A stretch of DNA of 64,000 nt from Trifolium pratense (Eukaryota; Streptophyta; Magnoliopsida; Fabales; Fabaceae): assembly GCF_020283565.1 (NCBI RefSeq), contig NC_060059.1:12593501-12657500 (forward strand). The letters run 5' to 3'. The notes beneath the pieces are model-generated. The model was not told the origin of the DNA. It was given only the letters and a program-made list of their open reading frames with translations, and ran no database searches. How positions within the stretch are numbered: the stretch's first letter is position 1; the number at the start of each line of letters is the position of its first letter. A program made the translations under genes and the position numbers. This document shows, piece by piece, positions 46,602 to 57,680 of this stretch.

Positions 46602-47414
46602 GGCTTAAATGCAGTTTTACCCCCCTATTTTGAAAAATGCGGAATTTTACCCCCCTATTTTAAAATGCAGAATTTTACCCCCCTATTTTATAATTTGTTG
46701 GATTTTGCCCCCCACCAAAATTCTGCACAAAATCTGCTTCTGAGCCTCAAGTTCAAAGTTTCGCACAGAACTCAATTTGGATTAATAATTCACCAAACTG
46801 GTACCGAAACGACCGCAATCGAGTTAGTTTTCCACAGAATCAAACTCCACTAAATTTGGAGATACAAAGAGAGATTAATTACCGTTTTAGTGAAGGTATG
46901 TTCAAATTAATTATCGTATGAAACTACTACTGGTATTTTCGTCATGCCTCTCACCATGTAGCTCATTTTTTAATACTATTTACATGTATGGAAAGCTAAC
47001 AAAATTAACCTTGTTGGCATTTCAATTTCATCGAATTTGGAGTTACGATGCGTTCGGTAGACGATGTTGAATTTGAAGGTCACAAGTAGATTTTTGCAGA
47101 ATTAGTAATTGGACAGACCTTCACTAAAACGGTAATTAATATCTCTCTATAAATCAAAATTTAGTGGGGTTTGATTCTATGGAAAGTTAACTCGATTACG
47201 GTCGTTTCAGTGTCAGTTTTGTGAATTATTGATCCAAATTAAGTTCTGTGCGAAGCTTTGAACTTGAGGCTCAGAAGCAGATTTTGTGCAGAATTTTGGT
47301 GGGGGCAAAATCCAACAAATTATAAAATAGGGGGGGTAAAATTCCGCATTTTAAAATAGGGGAGGTAAAATTCCGCATTTTTCAAAACAGTGGGAGTAAA
47401 ACTGCATTTAAGCC
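46602..47414. mobile_element. Mutator-like foldback MITE, 813 bp
   Basis: Arms of about 290 bases: left begins GGCTTAAATGCAGTTTTACC and the right end reversed begins GGCTTAAATGCAGTTTTACT. Perfect 9-bp target duplication tacatttta (46593-46601, 47415-47423), the Mutator length. Near each end the phrase ttttaccccccctatttt recurs two to three times in tandem. Only about 220 bases separate the arms. No ORF encodes a transposase. Confidence 0.93.
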
Positions 47415-47423
47415 TACATTTTA

Positions 47424-48290
47424 TATAACATATTTGAATGTAAATTTTTATGAACAAATTATATATTACTTCCTTTTTATTATCATGTTATTAATACAAA
47501 ATTTTCATCGTTGTTGATTCTTCCTTTTCAATCAATGTTTTTAGGGTTAATAGGTGATTTGTTCCTGTCATTTGCGTGAGTTTAACTTTACCCCTTGTAA
47601 AAAAATTGTTTTGCTTTACATTATGTAATTTAAAAATTCCATGTTTTTTTTACCGCTAATCACATATGTTGGCATATGATTATACGTTTTGGTGACGTGT
47701 CATGCCTATTTGTCATTTTTATTTTTAATTACTTTTAAATCCACCAGTATATTTATAATTTTTTAATAAAACAAAAAATATACAAATTAAAATTATTGAA
47801 CAAGATGAAACTATGTTATTGTGTTAATCGACTCATTAGTTACTATTTATTTATTTTGGAAAGGAACAATGTTATTGTGTTAATCTTTGATGGAGGTGAT
47901 AATCAAACTTAAGACCGTGTTTTATTTAGATTTGGTGCAACTCAATTCTACAAAATTAATTTATAAGTTAATAATTATCTATACATATTACTTCAAAAAA
48001 AATAATTAACTATACATAAACTCATGTTCAAGACTTATCTCGTTCATATGAGACTCTTAACACCTGCCCTCAAGCTTAACTTGTAACACCTAAAGTGTGA
48101 CCCAACAACAATCACCTCATAGTAGTTAATTTGGTCCAAAAAATCTTTGAATAACTAACATACAATCGTAAAATACTTCTAAGACGACGATTACCTCACT
48201 TATAAATCTTATTTCATTCAATATATAACTTTTCTTTTATGTTCAAAACTTTACATTTAGAGTGTAACTAATGAGCGGATTACTAGGAAG
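47424..48290. other. Intergenic, no gene seen
   Basis: AT-rich. 47535-47700 resembles one end of another foldback element (gtttaactttaccccttgt), and 48050-48090 has LTR-like cacctgccctcaagctt text. Neither can be bounded. Confidence 0.4.
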
Positions 48291-48858
48291 CACAAACACC
48301 TTTATGATTAGGCGTGTCTCGGTGTCCGACACTCGTACGATATGTGTCGGTATCCGACACTCGTATGACACTCGTACGACACATGTCTGATAGGTCAGAC
48401 CGGTGCCCAAAAAAAGTTAATTTTTCCTTAACTTTGACACTCATTTGATTAGTGTCCGACACGTGTAAGAGACTCACACGACACGTGTCGGACAAGTGTC
48501 CAAAAAAAATTGCTTTTTCGTTAGGTATACTCTCCTTACGCATATATCAGACATATCTACCAGAGTTAAAGATGCATCGAAACAACAATATTCATCAATG
48601 AGTGATTGAAGACATTGCATTTTGATTACAATAGTTTTAGTTTTTTCGATAGTAGATGGATAAATAAATGTAAAATATTATTATATCTTTAAAATTTTGT
48701 TAAGAAAAAACTTGCTCAACTTAGATTTACCTGTATATATTTTGATTTTCAATTTATATCTTTCATAAATATGTAGCGGTGTCGATGTCCTATATTTTTT
48801 ACATTAACAGTGTCGTCGTGTCCGTGTCGTGTAGCGGTGTCCGTGTCAAAATTTGTAC
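48291..48858. repeat. Degenerate GTGTCGGACAC repeat element
   Basis: Dense copies of gtgtccgacac, acacgtgtcgga and cgtgtcg at 48310-48510 and 48775-48850 on both strands. Ends GAAGCACAAACACC and reversed GAAGTACAAATTTTG may be terminal repeats. Widely seen text in plant genomes; no target duplication found and no coding capacity. Confidence 0.55.
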
Positions 48859-49407
48859 TTCATATGTGATTACGATGATTTGGTAGCAGATAGTTTCATA
48901 AATCTTGAAGAAATAATATCGGTTATAATGTGAGATTATTATCTAATCTAATTATAGAAAATATATTAATGTACCAAAAAAAAATATTAGAATGCAATAT
49001 CAAATCAAATCGTATCTATTTATTTTTTGTTACATAAATCGTACATTTATTTGAACTAAAAACAAATTATTTGACCCCAAAAAAATAGTAAAGGAGTGGT
49101 TGATTTTGTCCCCACAACAAGCATTAACACAATATTATTAAACAACTCAACGTCCTTCAAAAATGAAAACGTAACAACCCAATGGCAATACCGTAAATAT
49201 CAAATAATTCCGCTTACGTGTCAACTTCCTACAGTCACAGTAATTACCAATAACACTTCGCCACACAATACCAATGACAATCTACACCAACGTGTCACTC
49301 ATCCATTCGCCAAAATCTGCCACCTCTTCTCCACGTAAGCAACATCCACGTAAATTACCAAATTTACCCACTTCACTGAAAAAACCAATGTAAGAAAAAA
49401 AGAGCCA
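48859..49407. other. Upstream region of calreticulin
   Basis: AT-rich until about 49150, then a more mixed promoter region. ACGT-core words occur at 49216 (cttacgtgtc), 49288 (caacgtgtcac), 49332 (ccacgtaag) and 49347 (ccacgtaaa). They are candidate bZIP sites. I did not find a full CCAAT-N9-CCACG stress element. Confidence 0.4.
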
Positions 49408-49415
49408 CTATAAGA
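49407..49415 (+). promoter_or_regulatory. TATA box of calreticulin
   Basis: ACTATAAGA about 80 bases before the ATG, with a transcript start expected near 49440. Confidence 0.55.
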
Positions 49416-49490
49416 GCTTCGAAGCTCAGTCAAGTGTCACAACAATCACAAGTAGCTCTCACTCATTCTCTCATAACCGATTCCGTTGCA

Positions 49491-49599
49491 ATGGCGATTA
49501 GGGTTCGTCACCCTAACTTTCTTGCTCTCGTTGTTTTCTCATTCCTCTCGATCGCATCTGCTAAGGTTTTCTTCGAAGAACGCTTCGAAGGTATAATTC

Positions 49600-49649
<50 letters not shown>

Positions 49650-52545
49650 TTTTCATTTTCGTTTTACTAGATCGTGAACTTGAATTGAATTGAAACGTTC
49701 GTGGTTTTGTAGTTTATGGAATTTCAATTTTGTTATGTGCTGCATTGTTTTTGTGTTGAAATTTGGATTCAATTTTCACGATCGTTGATTTTATAATGTG
49801 ATTTGTGTCTCGATCTGAATTATTTGATAGTTCGATTTGAATTTTGAGTTTGACATCAAGGTTTGAAATGAAGTGTCGTTATCTGGATTAGATCTGAGAA
49901 CGTGTGCATCTAACGTGCTGGTTTAGTGATGTGATTTTGAAAATGATTTAGAAAATTTGAGTAATGCATTGAAGCCTCTCTGTTTTTGGTTTCGGAAGTG
50001 CTTTTTGTTAAATTCGTTTTTCATCATGGATTAGTGACGATTAAACAGCGTCGATAATAAACTGTATTTGAATTTAATTTTGTTTAACATCTTTATAAAT
50101 GAAATAAGTCATTTCTGAAGATCTTGATTGCTTTGAATTAGGTGTGAGGATAGTCCATATTCACTCACTGTTAATTAGATGGTATTAGTATATAGTTTAC
50201 TATAATTAGTATATAGTATATACTGTAAGTGTACATACTTTTTACCTTAAATCAGTATTTTCCATTTTTCTAACTCATGTGCTTGTTACATTATGGTGAA
50301 TAATACTAAAGATGGGTGGGAAAGTCGGTGGGTAAAATCTGATTGGAAGAAAGATGAGAACCTGGCCGGGGAATGGAACTACACCTCTGGTCAATGGAAT
50401 GGAGATGCTAACGACAAAGGTAAACTAAATTGCTACTTTGAAAAACCTTTTGTTATTGTTGCAGGTGTTTACTTTTAAAGTGAAAAATGATATTAATGTT
50501 GGTTGTGTTGAATGTTTTATGTCTCTGCAGGTATTCAAACAAGTGAAGATTATAGATTCTATGCTATCTCTGCTGAGTTCCCTGAATTCAGCAACAAGGA
50601 TAACACCCTAGTCTTCCAATTTTCTGTCAAGCATGAACAGAAGCTTGACTGCGGTGGTGGTTACATGAAGTTGCTTAGTGGCGATGTTGATCAGAAGAAA
50701 TTTGGCGGTGATACTCCTTACAGGTGATTTTTAATATCCTTTTCTGTTTTATTTTTCTTTCATGGCTAATTATGTCTAAAGATATATGGAATGAAAATAC
50801 CTGGTTTTCTTACATTTGTTGTCATTTTGCAGTATCATGTTTGGTCCAGATATCTGTGGTTACAGTACCAAGAAAGTACATGCTATTCTGACCTACAATG
50901 ACACAAACCAGTTGATAAAGAAGGACGTTCCTTGCGAAACTGACCAACTTACTCATGTTTACACATTCATCATCCGTCCAGATGCAACCTACAGCATCTT
51001 GATTGATAATGTCGAGAAGCAAACCGGTAGTCTCTACACTGATTGGAACCTTCTCCCACCAAAGCAAATCAAGGACCCAGAGGCCAAAAAGGTACCTTTT
51101 CCACCTACTGTTATAGCTTAATTGCCAGATTCCTTTTGTTTTCTGTATTCATAATTTCTAATCATAATTTATATACTCACAGCCAGAAGATTGGGATGAC
51201 AAAGAGTTTATTCCTGATCCTGAGGATAAGAAACCAGAGGTAAAACCTACTTTTTTCCTGAAAAGCTTATTCCTGATTCCTTTTTCTGTTATGAGTTTTG
51301 CCATGTACTATGTGGTATATTAGATATTGACTCGATATCCTGTATTTGTAGGGATATGATGACATCCCTAAGGAAATCCCAGATCCTGATGCCAAAAAGG
51401 TTCGTTGTTTTCCACTGCTGTATTCATTCATCTCTCATTATGTTGTGGGTACTGATTAGACTAATTGTTTCTGTAGCCTGAAGACTGGGATGATGAGGAA
51501 GATGGTGAGTGGACTGCACCTACCGTTGCTAACCCAGAGTACAAGGGTCCATGGAAGGCAAAGGTTTGTTTGTGTGGAAACAGTAATTGAATGCATATTG
51601 CAATATTTAGGAAAGGATTTGTTTACTAACTTTGTGTTCTATGTCTCTTGGCAGAAAATCAAGAACCCCAACTACAGTGGAAAGTGGAAGGCACCATTGA
51701 TTGACAATCCAGGTTTACTCTTCTTCCTTGTTTTCACAGTTGATTTTATGTAATTGCTTTTATATTATGAAGTGTATCTAACATTTGAAATGTATATGTT
51801 TACCAGACTTCAAGGATGACCCTGACATCTATGTTTTCCCCAAGTTGAAGTATGTTGGCATTGAATTGTGGCAGGTAAAGTTTCCACTATGTAACTTTGT
51901 ACTTACTTCAGTTTAGCCTTTTGGATTCAAACTCTGACCAGCAAACTATTTAAATTGGCAGGTGAAATCTGGTACCTTGTTTGACAATGTTGTTATTACC
52001 GATGATCCGGAGTATGCTAAGCAATTGGCTGAAGAAACATGGGGCAAGCAGAAGGATGTAAGTTGTTTCTATTCACTTAATCGTTTGTCCTTAAGTAATA
52101 GTGCTGAATGGATGTTGATCTCTTTGGTGAAAATATGTTCTTGCAGGCTGAGAAGGCAGCATTTGAAGAGGCTGAGAAGAAGAAAGAAGAGGAGGTAAAT
52201 TTTGATTCTGAAAGCATATTTGAAACTTATCATGTGGTTTACATATTACTAATTTTGTTTGGAAGACCATAAACTCTTCTTACACCTCCCTTGCATTGAA
52301 CTTGTTGCCAGGAATCAAAGGACGATCCAGTTGACTCTGACGCAGAAGATGATGAGGAAGAAGCTGATGAAGCTGGCCACGACTCTGATGCTGATTCAAA
52401 GACAGAAGCTGGCGAAGACAGTCATGAAAATAAAGAGGATGTACATGTAAGTTTATTCATCCCCTCAAATCTTACTTAAACCAAGCTTGGTAGCGATGTA
52501 TTTAACAATTCTTTCCCCTCCTTTTGTTTGCAGGATGAGCTCTAG
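49491..52545 (+). CDS. CRT: Calreticulin, ER Ca2+-binding lectin chaperone (13 exons, 422 aa)
   Basis: Binds monoglucosylated glycoproteins and stores Ca2+ in the ER. Exons: 49491-49590, 50312-50419, 50531-50723, 50833-51091, 51183-51239, 51352-51399, 51477-51563, 51655-51712, 51807-51874, 51962-52057, 52147-52194, 52312-52446, 52534-52545; phases agree. Signal peptide 1-24 ends ...SIASA. The globular N-domain has [28 protein letters not shown] and glycosylation sequons NYT (N56) and NDT. The P-domain has three PDP.AKKPEDWDD-type and GEWTAP/GKWKAP-type repeats, several on single small exons. The acidic C-domain ends HDEL; H lies at the end of exon 12 and DEL forms a 12-base last exon. Complete, plant CRT1/2-like. 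Confidence 0.97.
49601..49646. repeat. (TC)n microsatellite in calreticulin intron 1
   Basis: About 22 TC units starting ten bases after the first donor site. Confidence 0.95.
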
Positions 52546-54011
52546 AGTGTTTGCAAAGCATATGACATATGTGGAGCGGGCGAAAGTTTTATTCCGGAGT
52601 GGAAGTTATATCTTTTTTTTAGCTGTGTAGTAATTTTCTCCTAGATAAGTAAACCATTGAAAACTGCAAGCAAAACTTTAGCTTTTTGCTTCATCCCAAT
52701 AGACTACTTCAGCTAATTAGAGAAGACAGCAACGTCTCGTTTGAATTTATCATTTTAATGTTTTGATCGAGTTTTCAGATAATGAAACTGTCTCAAAGGT
52801 CCAATTTTCCAAAAGTATTTTCTGTCGTCTGGTTTTAAAGTCCAAAAGAATTATCTAAGTACAATACTCTGCATTGGATAATCCATTAAAGTAAATAAGT
52901 AATTGATTAGAAAGCTAAAAAAGGTTGATTATTTTTGAATTATTCCATGTTAGTTTTAACCAAACAATGTAGGAGTCAACGTCACCGTAGGCTTAGCAAC
53001 TTGAATCGGGATAATTTTTTTTTAATCTTTTCAAAAGGATTTTTCCAGCTTAATAAATAAGTATAAAGGGATAATGAATATATGGTGAATAATTTATAAG
53101 TTAGTTTATAATTTTGTAGTGTTTAGTAGTGAGATCTTGAACTAGTTTATAAATGCAAATGCCATATATAAAAAAGGAGAATGCAAAATGCAAAATTTTT
53201 ATATTGGGATACTTTGTCATGTGTCTTTAAAGCACATGTTAACATGATCCTAAATTGGAGTCAATTTTTCAGTTATGATTCTTAATTAAAGTAATACATA
53301 TTTGCAAACATAATAAATTTTTTGGCATAAAATTATTTTTATAAATTCATTTTGCATAAGTTAAATAAATTACATGAGGATGTAAGCCAAACAAAAAATT
53401 ACATGGGAATATTGTATTCTATAACAAGCTACTTATATTTTATATTTAAGTTAAATAAATTACATGAGGAATTTTGTATTCTATAGCAAGCTACTTATAT
53501 TTATAAATAGATTCGTGTGGGAATATTAGAGGAGGAATATTGTATTCCATGGCTGCATGATTTTGTATTCATGATGCAATTCCTGCTTTTTTGTTTTTAC
53601 TCTTGATTGCTGAGGCCGCTGCAATCAACTTTCCTAGGGGTTTTTAGTTTTGTTTTTTACTGGGCTTTAATGCCCCTTTTGTACATAAAAAAAAACTATT
53701 GGAAAACTTATTATAAAAAAAATTTAAATTATTAAAGAAATCTTTTAAATAAAAAATATCAAAGATCCAATTTTAATAATTATAAATAAACATACCACTT
53801 GTCAAAAATAAAATAAAAATAAACATACCACTTTAACCTTTATCATTTAATATTTCAAAAGATATATTCCTTCTAAGAGGAAAGAAGGAACAAAACATGA
53901 TGCACATCCCAAAGGACACATTGTTCATAGCATTAGCAGCATAATAAGCAAAGTATTTTAGATTTTATTTACAGGAAAAAAACAAAACAAAGAAAATATA
54001 ATTAGATATTA
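52546..54011. other. Calreticulin 3' flank and intergenic
   Basis: 3'UTR, then AT-rich DNA. A local direct duplication lies at 53380-53515: aagttaaataaattacatga and tctatarcaagctacttata both occur twice. The right edge is 3'UTR of the minus-strand stress protein. No other gene. Confidence 0.5.
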
Positions 54012-55499
54012 TTAATTATCTCCTCCAGCAGTTGATTTTGGTTTCTTCACAATCAAAACAGGGCACTTCACATTCTGTGCACAGTGGTTGCTCACACTTC
54101 CAAGGAAAGCCCTGCCATTCAACAATATCAAAAACAAAATTAATTTTACAATTCACATATACTTAACTCATTCTATCAAAAATAACTTTACAAATCAAAT
54201 AAATTAAAGAAGACACATCTTAGATAAGATAGAGATCTGGATTTACTACACACATTTATGTAGGCAACAATGCTGATGGTTACACACATTCATGTAGTCA
54301 ACAATGCGGATGGTCTTGAATTGAAATTAGATTATCTAGATTTCAAACTCGTATTTTAATGTTTAAAAAATCAAAATAAAATATTGAAATTTAGAATGTT
54401 CAAACTCTATCCAAACATTAATGTTATTTACACCGTTAATGCGTGAATTGTTGACTACAACAAATTCAAATACTATGATGCTACCTTCAGCAGCTTTAAT
54501 TAAATTTTTTTTTTTTCATATTCATTGAAAAATAGATGTATTTAATCTGTAATATAGATCAGATACATCGGTTATTCATTAAATCTGAAAATCTAACTTG
54601 GATTTAAATTAAGGATGAGTAGTAAGACATGTATGCCTAATTATGGTAAGTTTGACAAAACTATTGTGGTGGAGTGATTATGCAAACTCACCTCTTGATG
54701 ACGCCATATCCATGGCTTCCCATGACCAAGATATCAACACCCAATTTTTGAACCGCCTCACAGATTACATCCCTTGGGTCCCCATTCTCTATCCTTGTTT
54801 CCACCTAAACCATATAATACCACACATTAATCATTGATTAATTAACTATTAAAAAAAAGGTATACATACATCTGATTATATAATACTCCCTTCAATCTTT
54901 TTTATATGAGACGATTAAATCAATAAAAATTGATGTATCTAAACTAGATAATGAACTAGATACATCAACTTTCATTCACCCACCAAGTTGTTTCATGTAA
55001 AAATGATTGAAAGTAGAATATGTGTTCGCACATTTTGGACGTCACCACAGATTAATTTGGCTTTCTCCAACACACAATCAGCAACTTGTTGGCTATATTT
55101 CTCCATGGTTGCCGTTATATCGGATGAGAAAAGATATCCTGAAAAAATACATACATAATACACAAATTAATACTACTAATTAATTAATAGAGTTTACAAA
55201 ATATTGAGCTAGCTAAAACTATGACCAATGGGGTTGGTCTAGCCATAGGGATATCCGTGGATCAGAGTTCAGATCTCGACTGAATAACAGTGTCTCGAAT
55301 AAAATTATCTACAAGACGTACCTGTGCCATCAAAGGCAGAATAAACGACACGAGGAGGTTTAACATAGAGGAGGATAAGATGATCTTTGGAATTTTTAAA
55401 AATTAAGTTCTTGAGGCACCATGTGAGAGCATAAATGCTCTCATCACCTTCATCAATAGCTACCATGATTCTTCTTCCATTTTCTGTTATGCCAGCCAT
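54012..55499 (-). CDS. Universal stress protein (USP) family, ATP-binding type (165 aa)
   Basis: Four exons: 55499-55322, 55138-55032, 54804-54692, 54111-54012, all GT-AG with agreeing phases. Start MAGITENGRRIMVAIDEGDE; the VAIDEGDES strand opens the fold. The nucleotide motif G-x2-G-x9-G-S is G124-SH-G127...G137-S138 in VMGSHGYGVIKRAFLGSVSN, and the last strand is CPVLIVKKP. Length and exon pattern fit small plant USPs, soluble cytosolic proteins linked to drought, hypoxia and other stress; a precise role cannot be read from sequence. The 226-base intron 2 carries a Stowaway-like remnant (ctcccttcaatctttttt at about 54886). Confidence 0.93.
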
Positions 55500-56084
55500 T
55501 TGCACCTTGATATTTTGCTTTGAGAATAGATCACAAGTTTAATTGTAAGTAATTGAGTAGTAGAAATTAAACTTTAGGATATATATGCTAGCTTCCAATT
55601 ATGATCGGATAGGTGAATAATGATAATAATAGTATTATAGTTGATTTATTTATAGTTTTCCATATAAGTAAGTATTTTATAGTATTTTGTTACTTTAGCT
55701 TAGCATGAGGGGACATAAAACAAACAAAGCAAGCACATAGTATTTTTTTATTTTGAATGGATAAAGATTTAGTTGATAGAATATCATAATCTATTGGCGG
55801 TTTCATGGTTTGAGATTTCTGGTTTTCAGTATTTCAACACAGTGGGCCTTCAAGATTAACATGCAAACTTTACCCTTTCAAAAAAAAACAAAATAATTTT
55901 TTTACAAAGAAAACAAGAATTATTAAAATAAATTGAAGGCAACTGTGGTGGGCAATTCTATGATTGACAACTGGTAATTATATGTGACTTGCTAGTTGGA
56001 GCCACCATTTTCTTCCACTTTCAAATTTACCAACAAGCACACAGAATCCTGTCTTCAATATACTTATCTAGGACTAGGAGTACT
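55500..56084. other. Promoter side of the USP gene
   Basis: AT-rich, no ORF. A TATA-like run (tatttatagtttt, read on minus) lies near 55645-55660. Nothing else to name. Confidence 0.4.
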
Positions 56085-56270
56085 GCCCCGAGAGTCCGGG
56101 ACAATTGTTAAACATATTAAAAATGAAATTCTATTTTTGAACTTTTGCATTTAATACTTTAAAAGTGTAAAAAGTTGTCTTACCAACATTAATTTTATCT
56201 TTTATTTCCTATTTTAGTATGTTTAACAAGTGCCCGAAAGTACTATTTAGCATGTCCCTTAAAATATTGA
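56085..56270. mobile_element. Decayed MITE related to the one at 31371
   Basis: Left gccccgagagtccgggacaa ttgttaaacatatta and right arm reversed GCTAAATAGTACTTTCGGGC ACTTGTTAAACATACTA. Same TGCTAAATAGT...CCCGG layout as 31371-31556. Confidence 0.55.
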
Positions 56271-56289
56271 TATGACAACATAGAATTGA

Positions 56290-56830
56290 TCATGTAAAAA
56301 TACTGATTTTGGAAGATGTACCCTAACATGTGTTCAGCGACTATCTCCAACTCTTGTTAATAGTCATGACAAATGATACAACAATAGAAAACTGTCAACA
56401 TTGAAATTTGAAAGGAATTCTTAGATTAGATGGTGTCAACGATAATATAGGAATAAGAATTTTCTCACCGATATTGCTTCCTGATATAGCATTTCCTTTC
56501 AATATATATTTTCTCATCCTTGTAATAATCAACTGAGTCTCATTGCACAACCCGGTATAGGTTGATCCATATTTCTCAATAGTATCATTGAAACTCCAAC
56601 TTTTAATTTTAACATTTGATTTGGAAGCCCAAAACAACTATTTGTGTTCAAAAATTCGGGAGTGTGTAATCATCGGACATGTCCAAACCAGAGTTATCAT
56701 CATGCGGAAAATCATATTATCCAAAAGAGACGAATAAATGCAATCAGCAATATATGCAATAGGATCGTCAGTTATTGGAATAAGAACATCATCTAAAATA
56801 TGTAGCTTGCTACCAACTAGGCATGATAAT
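56290..56830 (-). pseudogene. Helitron Pif1-type helicase remnant
   Basis: The minus strand reads, in family order, YILDDVLIPITDDPIAYIAD and CIYSSLLDN (about 56820-56720); GLCNETQLIITRMRKYILKG with NAISGSNIGEKILIPILSLT PSNLRIPFKFQC (about 56560-56398); then a stop; then QFSIVVSFVMTINKSWR, a stop and SLNTC (to about 56320). The family equivalents are GLCNGTRLIV, ISGxNIGxKVYIPRISLSPS, PFKxxRRQFPI and SFAMTINKSQGQS. These are the closing motifs of the helicase in plant Helitrons. Stops and gaps show it is dead. Part of it is copied in the tandem duplication that follows. Confidence 0.8.
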
Positions 56831-57629
56831 AAAACTCATACTCGCGGGTATCTGTTCGCCCCACACCGATTTTGACAGGGAAAACCCAAGTTGACTGGGT
56901 TTAGGTTCGAGGTTCCCTCGATTTTAAAATTCGGCGGTGGGACGGGTAATGGAGATATTGGTACCCACCCCGAACTTGTCCCACTTATATCGAATTACAT
57001 TTTATCACTCGTAAATTATAAACCCTTAAACAAACTCTAGATTACATTAATATTTTTAAGTTGAGTACTCCCTCCGTCCCAAATTATAAGAGCAAAAAAC
57101 TAAAGTTGCTCTTTTCCAAGAAGTATTTTTACTTATTCATAATTGCATTTAAATGCAACCAGAGTTATCATCATGCGGAAAATCATATTATCCAAAAGAG
57201 ACGAATAAATGTAATCAGCAATATATGCAATAGGATCGTCAGTTATTGGAATAAGAATATCATCTGAAATATGTAGCTTGCTACCAACTAGGCATGATAA
57301 TAAAACTCATACTCGCTGGTATCTGTTCGCCCCACACCGATTTTGACAGGGAAAACCCAAGTTGACTGGGTTTAAGTTCGAGGTTCCCTCGATTTTAAAA
57401 TTTGGCGGTGGGACGGGTAATGGAGATATTGGTACCCACCCCGAACTTGTCCCACTTATATCGAATTACATTTTATCACTCGTAAATTATAAACCCTTAA
57501 ACAAACTCTAGATTACATTCATATTTTTAAGTTAAGTACTCCCTCCGTCCCAAATTATAAGAGCAAAAAACTAAAGTTGCTCTTTTCCAAGAATTATTTT
57601 TACTTATTCATAATTGCATTTAATTTTCT
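56688..57629. repeat. Tandem direct duplication, two units of 471 bp
   Basis: Unit 1 (56688-57158) and unit 2 (57159-57629) are nearly identical: both start agagttatcatcatgcggaa, contain catactcgcgggtatctgtt (unit 2 cgctgg), ggtacccaccccgaacttgt, and end with ctccctccgtcccaaattat ... cataattgcattta. The first about 130 bases of each unit are helicase remnant, so the helicase died first and was then duplicated. Confidence 0.93.
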
Positions 57630-57680
57630 TTATCTCAACTTTTATCAATAAGCAATAACCAATGAAAATTATTTGTACAT

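Noticed and set aside
49150..49400. ER-stress element (CCAAT-N9-CCACG) in the calreticulin promoter
   Set aside because: CCAAT words and CCAACG/CCACG words exist but not at the required spacing; only ACGT cores are kept as weak candidates.
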